Positions 1 to 13,379 of a stretch of DNA of 64,000 nt are shown here, piece by piece. Position 1 is the stretch's first letter. Every line of letters begins with the position of its first letter. Below the pieces are notes generated by a model. It saw only the letters and a list, made by a program, of their open reading frames with translations, was not told the DNA's origin and searched no databases. Made by a program: the position numbers and the translations under genes. This stretch comes from Takakia lepidozioides (lineage: Eukaryota > Streptophyta > Takakiopsida > Takakiales > Takakiaceae): positions 71,964,756 through 72,028,755 of the forward strand of contig CM060731.1 in assembly GCA_030704615.1 (NCBI GenBank), written 5' to 3'.

Positions 1-985
1 CACCGTCGTCAGCCCTGCTACCATCTATGGTTGTGAGTTCTGGGCACCTGGTGTCCCTGTCTCCTGGTGGGAAAAGAATTTGGAACCATTACAGTCATCT
101 TTTCTCCAAGCAATGCTTGGCGCCAGGAGCACAACTCCATCTCAGATCCTAGGTGCAGAGTTCGCATGTGTACCATTGCAATCCGAGGCCCTCTTCAGGC
201 TTACAATCTTTCTCCATAGATTGCAGGCCCTTCCACCCAAAGGGCTAGTGGCAAGGGCCCTCACAACATCTATGAGGCTCAAAGCTGCAGGTTTCAGGAA
301 CTCCTGGTATGCTCGAGTGGACAGTTTATTTCAACGTAACGGACTTTCTACTGCTTTCCTATTACCAATGAACCCAGATGAGGTGGACATCACATCCAGA
401 CATGACCGCAACGGACTCATTAGGAGAGAGCTTATGGAATTACATGTCAAGAGAACTTGGAAGCTACCCAATCTCACGACAAAGCTCCACTTCTATCGAG
501 AGACATTCTTGGTGCTCCGCGATGATAGAATCTTGAGACCAAATTACCTTTCAGCACCCTTATCTCCTTCCCTCCTGAGGGCATTGGGGCGGTTCAGGGT
601 GGGTTCCCACAACCTACGGATAGAGACTGGCAGATGGGAAAACCTGCAACGGGAGGACCGCCTATGTCCAGCTTGCATAGGGCGCAGCAAGGAAATTGAA
701 ACTGAAGAACACTTCTTCTTCTACTGCCCTCTATACTACGAGATCCGTGGGAGATTCCACTGTTTATTCAGTGGAACCCAAACTCTCACTGATGTCTTCC
801 ACTATGAGGATAAAAAATGCTTGGCAGCCTACTACACGAGGCCTTCACCCTTAGACAATCGCTAGAACATTAATTGTGGTTTCTGGATTTGTTCCTCTCT
901 CATGTTTTCTTCCATTTTGTCCCATAAGCTCTATGAGCTTTCCGCGGACGTTATAAAGCACCATTTCATTTCATTTCATTTCACC
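1..985 (+). mobile_element. LINE (non-LTR retrotransposon) 3' end, ORF2 C-terminus plus tail
   Basis: The reading frame is open from base 2 to the stop at 865, so the element runs off the left edge. The first residues (TIYGCEFWAPGV) resemble the region after the reverse transcriptase palm in LINE ORF2. Near the end is a zinc-binding motif of zf-RVT type (LCPACIG, then EEHFFFYCP, residues about 197-217 counted from base 80). After the stop there is a short 3' UTR (865-950), then TTATAAAG and three to four CATTT units (951-983). Related 3' ends occur at 7.5-8.7 kb and 56.6 kb. The endonuclease and catalytic palm are outside the window. Confidence 0.8.
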
Positions 986-1094
986 CTCTCTCAGTTCCTC
1001 CTCTGCAGTTTTGGTGAAGATTCCAGTTGTACCTGCGCCCACTTAGGATAGCTTTCCGATTGAACATCACCTGGTTCCTCGCTTTGCTCTCCCC

Positions 1095-4000
1095 TTGAAA
1101 GAAGAAAAGGACATAGCAGCTATGGCGGATTGTTCGTCAATTAATGAGTGCTCCAGTAAGGCCCTGAAGCAGCATCTAGGGTGGATGGATGGCCACAGGG
1201 TGGGACCAGCAAGTGCAGAGCAGCCTACAGAATGCTGGTGGGCTGCCACAGTGGAGGCGGTGCAGAAGTGCCTAGCCGACAGCCTAGCCAACAGCCATGT
1301 GGGCATTGTGCGTGCGGTGGCCGTAACCGGTCAGATGCAAAATGTTATTCTGCTTCCCCAGGCGAGACCCTCCAACCTCATTGAATGTAATTTCAGTTTT
1401 TACCTGCACGGATATACCGATCCATTGGGAGGACATTGGAAAAAAGCCAGTTTCTGTGCAGGCTTTCCAATGCAGCCTACCAATGGGACAACCTTTGTTG
1501 CCTATTCAAATCAAAGTTGAGAATGTTCAGTTCAGTGAGTTAGATGGTGTGTGAATGCTAAATAACAGAGAGGTTTCTGGGTATGCACAATGGAACAGGG
1601 TGATTCACAATTTACATCACCAGCAATCCTGTATTCAGATGGGCGAGCAGTTCTGGAAGCCACTGAGGTACAATTGGATCAAACTTGTGTCTACTGGCTG
1701 ATAATACTGTCACCTAACTACTCAACCATCATACCTTTCAAATGAAATATGCAATCTGTTTTTTGCTAGAGTTTATAAGGATAAAACCAATCTAGTAGCC
1801 ATTACTAAAAGAGATCAACTGAGGGGTATAGTTGGGTTTTTGAGATTGCTGGGATGGCAGGTGGTGCTTCTTGTGTAGCATCCATTACGGGATCTGTTCA
1901 AGGTGCATCCAGGTGCGCCTTGTGAAACTTTATTTTTTGCAGCATTACGATGCCCTGCTGAAGCCTGAGATGTGGATTGTCCTTCCGAAGCCAAGATAGC
2001 ATTGATGGTTTTGTGGCGTGCTAATAGTTTCTCTTGGATATTTCTTGGGTTGCTTCCGTTGTTGTGTCATTGTATTGGTTCTGGGTCGATTAAGGATCAT
2101 GAGGGGTGCAGCAGTATCTTGGCAAAGCTTCGTTGGCTCGACAAGCACAATCCTAAGGCAGCCCAGCAAACTCTTTTGCTTGGAGGGTTTGTACCAGTCA
2201 CTGGTCTTTCTTTAATGGTGAAATACATGCTTGTATCCCACTTCCAGCTGCATGATGGAGACGTGACAAATAAATACTTATCTACACGAGCCTGTGAAAT
2301 TAAAGCAAGAAGTACAGCGTCCTTCACTACTTTCTTCTTACAGATTGAATCATAGCAAAAGCGGGGCCACCTACAGGCTTTTCCACTTCGGTATGATAAT
2401 AAACTTTGGGAGGTAATTGTTGCATGGTGACAGCCATGATTATGTCGTGTGGAAGCTGTGTGGAGTTCATGTCACTGATGTCACTACTGCATCCACTACG
2501 GGCCTCACTGACCTCTCCTTCCAGGTTCCTCTTCTGCGACATTTTCGGTTGATTTATTCAAAGGCAGACTAAGGATGTTTGGGGATGCTGTGTCTCTAAA
2601 ACTCTAGACACAGCTATATGTCAGCACGGAAGTTCCTAGTTGATTCTGTCCATTAGCTAATGCAGCTAGTTCTGAGGTGTGGTCATAACTTGGGTGCAGT
2701 ACGCAGAGGATTTGATGACCATGGTCGGGCTGGGCCACTGGATTGACAGGCTGCCTCCCATTAGTTCTCCCGATATTCCATGTGGTTTGTACTCCCCCCC
2801 TATATTGTTAAAGATCTGGTAATCATCTCTCACAATAGAGCGCTATGATGTTCCCGAACTACAGAGCTTGTGATAGATGCAAGTGGTCTGTGTTCAATAC
2901 CTTTAATAGGAGTAAAGGTCTAGTGTTGTTATAGCTTGAGTTTGTCTTACTGTCAATGGGCAAGGTTTGAGGTTCTGCTTGCGTGCAAACCTGCAGTTGT
3001 GATTCTGCTAATGTTGTTCTTTAAACCAGCTGTTGTAAGCAATGGCTTCTGTGAGGTACTAAGATAGGGTTTTAGGATAGACTGTATTGGGAATCTACAC
3101 TTGGTTCACTGCAAGACATGACACTGAAGCAGTCTTGCAGCAAGTGGGTGGATGGTAGGCTGGAACTGCTAACACAATTTCGCGATTCATGAATGACTGA
3201 AAAATTATGGGCATTCTTTGATACCTTGTCCGTCAGTGAAGTGTAATTGGCAATAAGTTGGGACAGGGGAGGTGACCGCTAGCGCTGCTGCGGAGCTGGG
3301 GTCTATAAGCCTGCAGGGGCTTCCAGTACTTCACTGCTGTGGTGATGCAGGTGCATGCACTCTCGGGTAGGTGTCATTCTACTTCTGCCTCCCTTCCTTG
3401 ATATAGGCATCAGATAGTGCAGACTGCAACTTCGTGTTCGTGACAAGCAATAAAAGCTGTCTTTTATTAGATCTGTGAGTGGGCTTTCAGGTCATTGATT
3501 AGTCTTGAGGGACTGCTAGCAATGAGGTGTGTTTGCAACAGAGATGTGGAATGTCCTGTTTTTACATGCATGCTCAGGCCTATATTATAACTGTGCGGCT
3601 TTTGTTGGTGAAGTGCAAGAATGCTGGGTCTTCCATTGCTTGGTGTTATCCCTGAAGACGGGGGTGATCAAGAGTACAAATCAGCCCATCTGGCTGATTC
3701 TACAAATTGAATTCAAATGAATGGCTTCATGAAAGAATCTGTTTGTGTGTAGGGCTGGTGCAGGAGCCCCTGGAAATCTGTATGCTTACCTTGGTACTTC
3801 TGGGTATGTCCATCAACTTTCTTTTACCAATGTTCTTCCAGAAATACATTTTCAAATATTTGCCTTCTGGATACTCTAGTCTCTTGGAGCAGGGCACTTA
3901 CGTGCCAATTAGTGCGCACTCTGCTTGAAAGCCGGAGCTTGATTGCCAGGGCTTCACGTTCTGTTGTGTTGAACTTGTGCTTCTCTAGAGGAATGTTCAT

Positions 4001-6579
4001 TTTATAATTAAACTTCAAACTTTACAAAGTTTGAAACCTGTTTTCAAGGCTGAAGGGTATTTTCCCTTTCAAACAGCTCAGTCCTATGAGTTACAGACTC
4101 CCCATGGGTTTTGGAATGTAGATGGGTGGCGGGCTCTTTCCAACAAACACCTACATTTTCCCAAGGAAACTACGTGGTAATGTTACAGTGGTGCACCTCA
4201 TGCAGTGATTGAAACTAAATGTCCAGGTGGGCGATCTTTGGATAGATAGCTGGCGTTCTGTATACACTATGTTTGTATGTTAGGCAAGCCAGCTGTAATG
4301 GCATGTTGTGATAAGTATTCTTTCACATCTGCATGGGCAAGTGTTGTGGGACATACCAGACTCACACCCATGTTTTGTGCATAGATAGCTCTGGTTAGAT
4401 TCAAATAACCCATATATTTTCATGTTGCAGACCTCCTGGCCAAGTGGAGTGTTTACATTGGGTCACCCTGATCCGTCTCTGGTTTTCAAAACTGGTATGA
4501 TGATGCATCTGCTTATCTTCCCCAGAAAGAGCAAATTCTATGGTGGGACCAAGATTGTTTTGTCTGTTGGTTTGATTTAATGACACATATTTGTTCCCTC
4601 AGTGGACTTGGCAGCTTTCCCTACCTTAACCATGCATCATGATTTACAGCCAGGGACATACAGACAAGCAGTGTGATGAAGCTGACAGCTTCGTGTATAC
4701 AGGATCCATTATGACTGCCGGTGGCAACTTAGCATGGGCAGCATCAAATATAGGGTCTCCTGGTGAGTCTTGAGTTATTGGTTATAATTTACGGGTGGTA
4801 CATTTTTTGTGTACATCTTGTATCCGTTTGACTCATGTTGACTCATGGTACTCTCACACTCTATAGGACTAAGAGGGAAGAGCAGTTATACTTGGCATCA
4901 TAGACTAAGATAGCTGACTATATGGGTATAAATCTGTGGCTGAAGGCAGTGCCAGTATGGAAGAAGTTGATGGCTTGGCTGGTTTGAAGGGTGCTGGATC
5001 TGGAGGTGTCTTGTATCTACCCTACTTGAATGGTATCTCCTTCAGCTTTGCTCCCCTAGATGTATCTGAGACCAAGTACATGGAATACTATAAGCTCTAT
5101 GTTCTGATGCTAGTCCACACTTCAAAACATACAATGGGAGGATATATTGGGAGGAACAGGGCCTATTGCGTTAGTCGATGAGCAGACACCTTGTGCGACT
5201 ACTAGCTGTTTTTCCAGTTGGCCAGGAGAGTGATGGATGGATGGTTTTGGCTCTTGACTCTCGTTGTGGAGGGCTTGTTGTAAAAGGGGTAGAAGTTGGT
5301 TGGACTGTCGGAGGCAGAATGTCAGTGAGGTTTGCAGAGCTCTGGAATTGTCGGTCAGAAGTCGTAATGGGAAGGTGGATGTGCAGGAGAACGGTGCCCA
5401 TTTGAGGATGTCAATGCACGGGCATGCTTCATTGGAATCTCACCCTCAACAACTCGTGCCCATATGTTTCGCGCTGTCTGTAACATCCGTTCCAATCTGA
5501 CTTCTTTGCGCCAGTAGGAAGTTTGAGCATGAGCAAGATGCTGATGTTTCAGTTGTACATGGGATCAAGGGAGCAAAGTGTTTAGGCACCACCCTTCCAG
5601 GAGGTTTATAGAGAACAAAGATCGGCCAGTGTCTATTATGAATGCTCACAAATGTTATTTGTAGAACTAAGAACATTTACTCTCTCAAACTAAGCAGTTA
5701 ATCATGGAGAGTCGTCCTTTGGAGAGTGGATTCTGCCTTAACAGCAGAATACGGACCATTTCTTGCTATGAGTGTAGAATGTATGTTGAAGGTGTTACAA
5801 TTTGGGACAATGGGACTTGGCTGGATGAAGGATTGATATACAGCTATGTGGGTTTAGGACAGGTGATGGAAGGGGTGGCGCTTGCAATGCGATCCAGCCG
5901 TGATGCATTGATTGCCAAACATCAATACAACAATGGTATTTAATTGTGGTCTTGTCAAGATATGTGCATGGACTGAGGTGTAACATCACTCTAACGTGTC
6001 TGAACAGCCAAAACAGGCATGTCACATAGACTTCGGGTGGTGCGGGTTCAGGTTTGGGTCCGCTTCGATTGGTGGGTGGTGGAGCCAGGTTGGTGCCCTT
6101 GTGATTAGCTTTGCCTTGCACCACACTTCAGTTTGGGAAGCAGACGAGAAATCAGGCATGCTGTGTCTGCATGTAGTACTATAAGCATGCAGGAATTTTA
6201 TCAGCCTCCTCATCCCAAAGGCTTCGAAGAGGTGGGTTTATGCCACATCTAGAAAGTTCATCGGTGCCAAAGAAGAGCTCCCAGACATTGTTGTGGGTGC
6301 ATTGTTATAGTCATGGTTGACTATATGAGGGCTGTAAACTCGGGGATGGTGAGTACATTTGTGAAGGTGTATTTGAAAGTTGGTTGTGCTCCCTTCCAGA
6401 ACACAGTCAATTGTGTCTGCATTTCTGGCTAGGTCAACAGAGAACTGGTGAGGAGTAGAGGTCAAAAATACTATTTCAGGTGTAATATGGCATAACTACC
6501 TGTTTGCAGATCGCCTGTCTGGCCGGTGATAATGGCAGGAGTATTTGGTCAGACAGTGGAGGTGCTTGCAGATGCCCAG
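1095..6579 (+). CDS. FGGY-family carbohydrate kinase, multi-exon gene (xylulokinase/gluconokinase-like)
   Basis: ATP-dependent sugar kinase family; substrate not determinable. Exons whose phases join: about 1095-1386 (ECWWAATVEAVQ, RAVAVTGQMQ), 1624-1667 (ILYSDGRAVLEATE), 2095-2186 (ILAKLRWLDKHNPKAA), 2434-2524 (GHDYVVWKL, TDVTTASTTGL), 3267-3366 (GEVTASAAAELG), 3753-3803 (GAGAPGNLYAYLGTSG), 4672-4762 (VYTGSIMTAGGNLAWAAS), 4946-5061 (GVLYLPYLNGISFSF; most relatives have ERSPF here), 5863-5935 (VMEGVALAMRSS), 6510-6579 (MAGVFGQTVEVLADAQ). Weaker candidate exons lie at about 3131-3190 and 4050-4100. The order matches FGGY domain order from start to end. Most introns have GT-AG borders. I could not find the first exon with a clear N-terminal phosphate-binding motif, the exon between 5061 and 5863, or the last exon with the alanine-rich C-terminal helix. 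The gene may therefore be incomplete or decaying; LINE debris lies on both sides. Confidence 0.7.
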
Positions 6580-7499
6580 GTGTGTTCTGACACTTGTTGT
6601 GGAGTCCTTGTTTGCTTAACATGTAGTCAAATCACATGTTTGTTTGTTGCTTATATTTTTTCAATCCAAACTTGGCAACGAATGTTTCCACTTGTTTGTT
6701 GTGTAGGTTTGCCTATGCACGACTGACTTAAAACCCATTTTTCTGAACCACTTTTCTGAACTGTCTCATTCTTTCCAAATAAGTGTATTAGCTTGGGTCA
6801 TTTATGTGCAAGTAAGAATATCTGGCAAGTAGTCACCTGTTGATGATAGACTATGCTATCCTTCATTGTTACACTGACCTTTATGGAGGCATCCTGCTCG
6901 CTTGATGAGCTTGAATCCAATGTCATGGAAACTCAAGCGCCTGGCCTAACTTGTGAAGGGGAGATTTTGATTATATGGAATACACAAGCATATTGTACCT
7001 GCATGACAATATGGTCTTCCTCAGCCATTTAGAGTGTTTTGAAGGAAAATTATAGTGTTGCAGATACCCCTAGCTTGGAGCTTGCACTCAGAAGGATTTT
7101 GCAATACAACTTGAGATGGAACTTTTCTCCATCCAGAAAATTGAGAGCTGTACCACCACCCACCTAAATGAGACATGCAAACTTCCATGACTTGCTCTGG
7201 CGTAGATCCTTGACCCAAAGACTGTGAAGATGTATGCAACATTGTCAGATTTTCAAATGCTGCAGATGAGCGTGTCTTATGACATGATGGAGACAAACAT
7301 TAGAGAATTTGCGTTGATATTCCAAAAATAGTGTTCTTCCTGTGGGCCACTTGAAAGAGAAAATAGAGAGGCACATAGATGTGATATGTACTTGGTTGCA
7401 GGAAGTTGGCGTGAAAGGAGCTGCTTTACTTGCTGGCATGTGGCTTGGCTGGCACTGTACCCTTTCTCCTGATGGTGACTACCTCTCTCTCTCTCTCTC

Positions 7500-8722
7500 C
7501 TGATGGTGACGTTATAAAGCACCATTTCATTTCATTTCATTTCTCTGTCCGGAGACGTTATAAAGTATCATTTCATTTCTTTTACTACTGTGTTTTAAGG
7601 GATTCCCTTCCTTGGTAGACCTTCAGCTTGAAGTGCCTTGCAGCCTACCTGCTTGAGGCCCTTTGTCTCAGCGTGTCACGATGTATACCGAAGCAGTCAT
7701 TTCTATTGTGCCATGGCCCCTCGTGGCCCTGTGGACATCTTTTCTTACAAAACTGCAGTTCTATCGGGAGACATTCTTGGTCCTCCGTGACAATATTATT
7801 TTGTGGCCCATTACCTGTCTGCAGCTCTATCTCCCTCTCTTCTCAGGGCATTGGGGAGGTTTAGGGTGGGCTCCCACAGTCTGGATAGACTGGTAGGTGG
7901 GAGAACCTGCAACATGACCCTGTGCCCAACTTGCACTGGAAACAACAGGGAAATTGAAAGTGAAGAACATTTCTTCTTCCACTTCGATACTATGACATCC
8001 GTGGGCGATTCTTTTGTCTGTTCCGAGATACCAATCTCCCACAGAGTCCGTTACAAGGATCAGAAATGCTTAGCAGCATATCTGCATGAGGCATTGACTC
8101 TTAGACAATCCTTTAAACAATAGCTATTTTTGGGCTGCATGGGCGTCCCTCTCTCTTGTTTCATGCTTTCTCTTGTCCCTTGAGCTCTTTGTGCTTTCAC
8201 AGACGACACCTCTTATCATTTCCTTCCATTTTTCTAAATATGTAGACTTAATAAACAATGTCAGAATCAAATGTTTCGTGCCATTTTCTTTCTTTCCAGC
8301 TCTTTGCTCTATCTCCCTCTATTCTAAGAGCATTGGGGAGGTGTATGGTGCTCCCATAGTCTGCCAGATACAGAGTGGTAGTGGGGCCACCTAAAGTGTG
8401 AACCTGTGCCCGCTTGCACCAAGGATGACATGAGCGATTTTAAAAAGTGAAGAACATTTCTTCTTTCACTGTGCTTTCTACTGTGAGATCCATGGGAGAT
8501 ACTATTGTCTATTCCAAGATAGTCAATCTCTCACAGAGGTGTTTCATTATGAGGATCAGAAATGATTAGCAGCACATCTGCATGAGTCTTTGACTCTTGG
8601 ACTATCCCTTGATCAATATTTGTTTTGGGGCTGCTTGTGGAGGGCCCCACATTACTTGTTTCATCGTCCCATAAGTTCTTTGAGCTTTCCGTGGATGTTA
8701 TTAAGTATCATTTCATTTCTAA
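7500..8722 (+). mobile_element. Cluster of degenerate LINE 3' ends
   Basis: At least three 3' ends of the same LINE family as at position 1 lie here. Tails GTTATAAAG + CATTT repeats occur at 7509-7543 and 7552-7580. A truncated body at about 7740-8123 contains FYRETFLVLRD, RFRVGSHSL and a CPTCTG...EEHFFF zinc-binding remnant, in shifting frames, followed by a degenerate tail near 8240. A further copy at about 8290-8722 carries the same zinc-binding segment with stops and ends in TTATTAAGTATCATTTCATTTC. None is coding-competent. Confidence 0.75.
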
Positions 8723-11408
8723 GCTGTATGAAGGTATCTTTCCAAGTGTTCACATGAAATGCTTTCACCCCAGTGCTTTGGGGGCTGTGTTCACTGCATG
8801 AGGCAGATACCTAACTAGCAGATAAATTGACAAGTGTTTTGGAAGCCTGTGCTTAAGTGGATAGAAATGCTTGTTCTTGATGTAAATTTGGAAAGTGTTA
8901 TTCAGTGCCAAGGTATGAAAGTCCTGAGTGCTGGTGACTGGTTTGTGTAGGGTGCTGGGTACAAACGCAATGCTCATACCATCCATCACCTGCTGATGTT
9001 CAAGTCTATGACGACCTGTACTCCATCTACACTCGAGCACATGGGGATTTGAACCAGATATTCCATGACATGTCTGCCTTGCGGGCCTCTTTACCTTCCG
9101 GGTGATCCAAGAATAGGGCTGCAAGGTTCCTGTACAGGTTCCAGATTTGGCTGTGGATGAGGGTGGATGCGAAAGCAAATGTAGAAGAAAAGAAAGGTTA
9201 TTATGTCCTCAAAAAGCCCAGATAAGAAATAATATAACAGACATTGAAAGAAAGAAAGCATGGAAGAACAAAACATTAATGACTTTCAGAATCTATTGCT
9301 GTACAAAAAGTTTCCTATTCAAAATCGAGACTGTTATCTCATGCAATATCAGTGGATACAAAATCAGGAGCGAAGTCGGAGTCTTACTTGAGTGAACCAT
9401 GCATACTTTTCTCTAGATGCCCCATAGACTGCTCTAAGTAGATATGATGGGTATGATCTAAACTATAGCAGGGTCACAGGTCCTCTTGGGTTCAGCCACA
9501 TCAGGGTATGGAACTCAGCCCCAGATTGCCTTTGTTTTTGTGGGCAGACATTCTTGAAGGACAATGTGTGCTGGTTTTAGGTTTTACATCATACTTATAT
9601 GCATGACATTGAATGCAAGAAGCTGCCTACCTTACCCATGTGGTTTTGGTTGTACTGCCAATTGCATTTAAGGAAATACAGGAGTAGACAGTATTTTAGC
9701 CTGGAGCAAATGGGAGTAGAAGAGACAATGGCAGCTCTTAAGTGTACAGAGCGTCAAAAGTACTGCACTTTTTTCAGGTGTGAAGGCAGCAAACCCAGTT
9801 GGCTCCCTAAAGTTTAAAGACCAGTGCATTTCCAAATCATAACCCGTAAAGACTGTACCACTGATTCATTGGCATGTAAGATGGGTGTGAGTGCCCATTT
9901 CTTACTGAACGATGTACTTAGCAAAGAGGTTGTTGGGATTAGTCATGGCCTTAAACTCCAGAAAATTCCCACTCCTTTCTTTTGGAAAACATGGTCCGCT
10001 GCACACATAACAAAACAATCTGCTTCAATCACAAAGGAAATAAAGATGGTGTTAAGACATGGTGGTTTAAGAACTCCAATCAAGTATGGTGCATTCAAAT
10101 GTACAGGTGCATCTGTTAGCATTACGAAGCTCGCTATGCTGAATGAACATGGCAGAAATTGATCAGTGAAACATAGAATTTGGGAACATGCCATGATGGA
10201 CTCATTGCTGCTGGCCGACATGTATGACAGCTGCATGTTGCAAAAACTGAAGCTGCTCACATTTTGAGAATTATATTTTGAATACAGCGCGACTTCATCT
10301 GAGAAAATGGACGAAAGTACCTGCTCTCCAGATTGGCCCTTGAAGGGTATGTGAGGTCGATGATGAACTGGATGCTCGCCACTCTGACGCGATCTGCCAA
10401 TGCCAGAAAATCGGGCACTAACTAGCTCGAGAAGAGAGAAGAAACGAAGCAACTTCCAGTACTGCCAATATTTACAACCTCGAGCCAATACAGTATCACT
10501 ACATCCTGTGTACTTTTTCTTTTGTTACTGTTCACCATTGCTGTCGAGTAACACGGGACACACGACTTGAAGCGGGACAACAGATATTTGGAGTATTTTA
10601 CTCTTGTTCAAAGCAAACACAAGCTCTTCAAAAAGCGGTTCATTATGTACTACTTCTTTGAAAGCAGTGGGAGACATCTGTATCCTTTTTTCCCACATTG
10701 GGTATATTGGGCCAGCCAAAATCACGAGGCAGGAGCAAGAATCTGGTGACCTCATATCTTACAGAATCAACTGTGGAATTGCACGATGGTTACTGGAAAG
10801 GAAGGCTCAGGTTAAGTGCCTGATCCGATCATGCATAGACGACCAGAGAGATATGAAAGAGCGTACTGGGTCCTCCACCAACTGGCCTAACAGGAAAAGG
10901 ATTCAACGTCCCCGTGCTTTGACAGATCAACAAGCGGGACCAGATGCTGTTTTGAAAGCAAATGGAAGCTTGGCTGCTGTCTGCAATCGAGAACTGAAGA
11001 AAGGATGAGAATGCCTTCAATCTTCTCCACACAGTTTTGCACCTGGCAGGGTTGCAGCCGCCTCACACCTTCCTGCTCATTGCCTTACTTGTTCTATGGC
11101 TCTAGGACCCCCTTAGAGGATGTCCAAACTATTTCTGAATGTAAGGGCCACTTTAGACTACTGAACCAGACCCAGAGACCTTTGGACCAATTTGAAGATA
11201 TTGGTTCCTAGCTCCATATAAAAGTCTTAACATCCGAGGGACGAAAGTGGACGGTGTGTGTAAAGAAAGGCTTGGGACCGGGACCAGGAAACTAAAAGTG
11301 AGGTGTAACACTTCCTTCACCGTCATCTTTCTCACCCAACATTTGAGATTGACTCCAACGGACTGTCACGATTATTTGAGAAAATTCTAGAGAGGACCGA
11401 AGGTCGGA
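8723..11408. other. No recognisable gene
   Basis: Open frames here (for example 8765-9178 and 9943-10488 on the minus strand, 9824-10162 and 10604-11008 on the plus strand) match nothing I recognise and overlap on both strands. I see no tRNA, LTR or tandem array. Confidence 0.5.
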
Positions 11409-13172
11409 AGCTAGTTTATTAGCATAGAGCAGGAATAGGTTGCCTTAGTGCCTCGTCATCTTCACCACGTCATCGTCGCCACGTTTCTTCGCCGCGTCAT
11501 CGTCGTCAATTTTCTTGGGGACTGCCCGGAATGTTTCTTGGTCTTAGCATTTGCAGATTATGAGTACGCCGCAGGAGCTCTCACAGTTGGAATTTGCACG
11601 ATGCTGGGACAACCGAAATCGCAAGGCATGGCTTTTTCTTGATGTACGATGTGAAGAAGTTTGTCCATCCTGCAAATGTGGGCTCTTGGCTCCTGTTAGT
11701 ACCATCATTTGGTATTCTTCCTGATGTTTACAAGGTTCTTGGGAGAGTCAGCTTGGTCTTAGCAGGCCGTGTTTCAATCTCTGCCTGCTCAGTGCACCGT
11801 GGTGGTTCTTACAGACCAATCCGACATTACCTGACTACAGACACAAGCAGCACGCACAAGAGGTCCTTTTGGGTTGATGGTCGGTCAAATCCTCCATGGC
11901 TCATGACGCAAGGTCAAGGACAATGTGGTGAGGGCTTCTTCTTCGACCTATTGCTGCAACCACTGGTGAAGCCCAACCACATCACATTTGTTTGTGTTTG
12001 CAATGCGTGTGCAAGCCTGGGAGCTCTGGAAAAGGGGAAAGAGGTCCATGGTGACATCGTCAAAGCTGGAATTGTACCAGATGTCATCCTGAACACTGCC
12101 CTGGTGGACATGTATGCGAAATGTGTATGCACTGCAGGTTGTATGTCACGAGGTGCACAACTACAATGCTTCTTCCACTGCAAACGCTGTTGATAACTAG
12201 GCCTCTAACCTTTCTGGAATTAGTTACCTTGCAGGCCAAACTTGACAGACTTCTAGCCACGAATCTGATGGTGAGTCTGAGAATGTATGGATCAGCTGGC
12301 TTCAGCCAAGGGGTCAACGATTGGCTTAACTTCATGTGTTTGTTTGGGGAGACAGATGGGGACCCCGTTCCTGTGCCACACATTGGACTCGCCACGGATC
12401 ACCTTCTGGAACATAGAACAGCTACAGAAGTGCTGCGGACCAATATCTACTACCCCTGAATTTTACAGTGGATTTTGTGCACGGCCTCGTCAGAATGAGG
12501 CTCGTCGCCTAAAACAACCCTTTCTTCTTTCAAACTGTGACAGGAATCATATCTGATCAACTCCTTTACAGCTTAGCTCTTGATGGAACCATATTCACAC
12601 GATTTACACCATCTTTTGTACAAAAGAGGAACCATAGTCTCTGCCACTTCCCACCATTGACTGGGGTCGGAAAAGTGTTCATAAGTATCCACCATGTTTG
12701 ATCTCCCTCTGAGATCGGTGTGTGACCTACCTGCTCAGGAAGAACAACCTCGATATAGACAGCAAAGCGAAATGAACTGACTTCACTCACCAGTCCACAC
12801 AATACGATCATACCAGAGTCCAGTCAAACTCCTACACAGGAAAGCTCACCTTGTCAAGGCTACTGTCCCACCATTGTGATGTATCTTCAAACAACTACTG
12901 CCAACGCTGTTCCATGCCCCATGCGCTTTCTTGCTTCTTCACCCACACAGCCAAGCATACAAAGCGTGTACTCCTTCTCTGTTTCTATAGAGACGCCCTC
13001 CAATTCGATGCCCATTTGCGAGGAACCAAAGCGGGCCCGTTACAAGTTACAACCGACACACATAAATGACGACGACGACGTGGCGTGACGATGATGACCT
13101 GGCTATGATGACGTGTCTACAACGACGTGGCACTTCGGCACCCTATTCACGCTCTACGCTAATAAACTAGCT
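11409..13172. mobile_element. Candidate Pack-type TIR DNA transposon carrying a PPR fragment
   Basis: The left end from 11409 (AGCTAGTTTATTAGCATAG...) reappears inverted at the right end up to 13172. The first 45 or so bases match closely; similarity rich in CGTCATC/ACGTGG runs on to about 100 bases with mismatches and indels. The 1.76-kb interior has no transposase. It holds a PPR gene leader and coding fragment (11755-12135). Long TIRs around captured host sequence are typical of Pack-MULEs. I found no clean 8-11 bp target-site duplication, so superfamily and exact ends remain open. The right end lies about 210 bp upstream of the RsmI-like gene. Confidence 0.6.
11740..12135 (+). pseudogene. 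PPR (PLS-type) gene fragment with attached leader
   Basis: About 11755-11950 repeats the non-coding leader of the intact PPR gene at 27-30 kb (shared stretches include ACAAGCAGCACGCACAAGAGGTCC and a following GGTTGATGG). It passes directly into an L motif and an S motif (HITFVCVCNACASLGALEKG, VILNTALVDMYAKC, 11970-12120). The N-terminal part and all following repeats are missing, and the frame ends by 12193. It lies inside the candidate TIR element. Confidence 0.8.
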
Positions 13173-13379
13173 CTTATAGCATGAAGATGCCTAATGTGAA
13201 GAAATGGTTTGAGAAACGTGCCTAATAGGTAAGCAGCTGCAGGCAGGTCTGTGAGTCTTGGGTGTGATTATGATTTGTCCTAGATTAGAAACCCTCAGCA
13301 TATAGAGGATTGAGCTGGGTCTGAGCTGTGTAATCCCATGTAGGGGTGTATGGATTTGATGCAGTGGCGATAAGATATT

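Noticed and set aside
1181-1554. Other frames over the FGGY exon
   Set aside because: Shadows; only the 1095 frame carries the kinase motifs and joins in phase with the next exon.
9943-10488. 181-aa frame on the minus strand
   Set aside because: No domain, and an equally long frame overlaps on the other strand.
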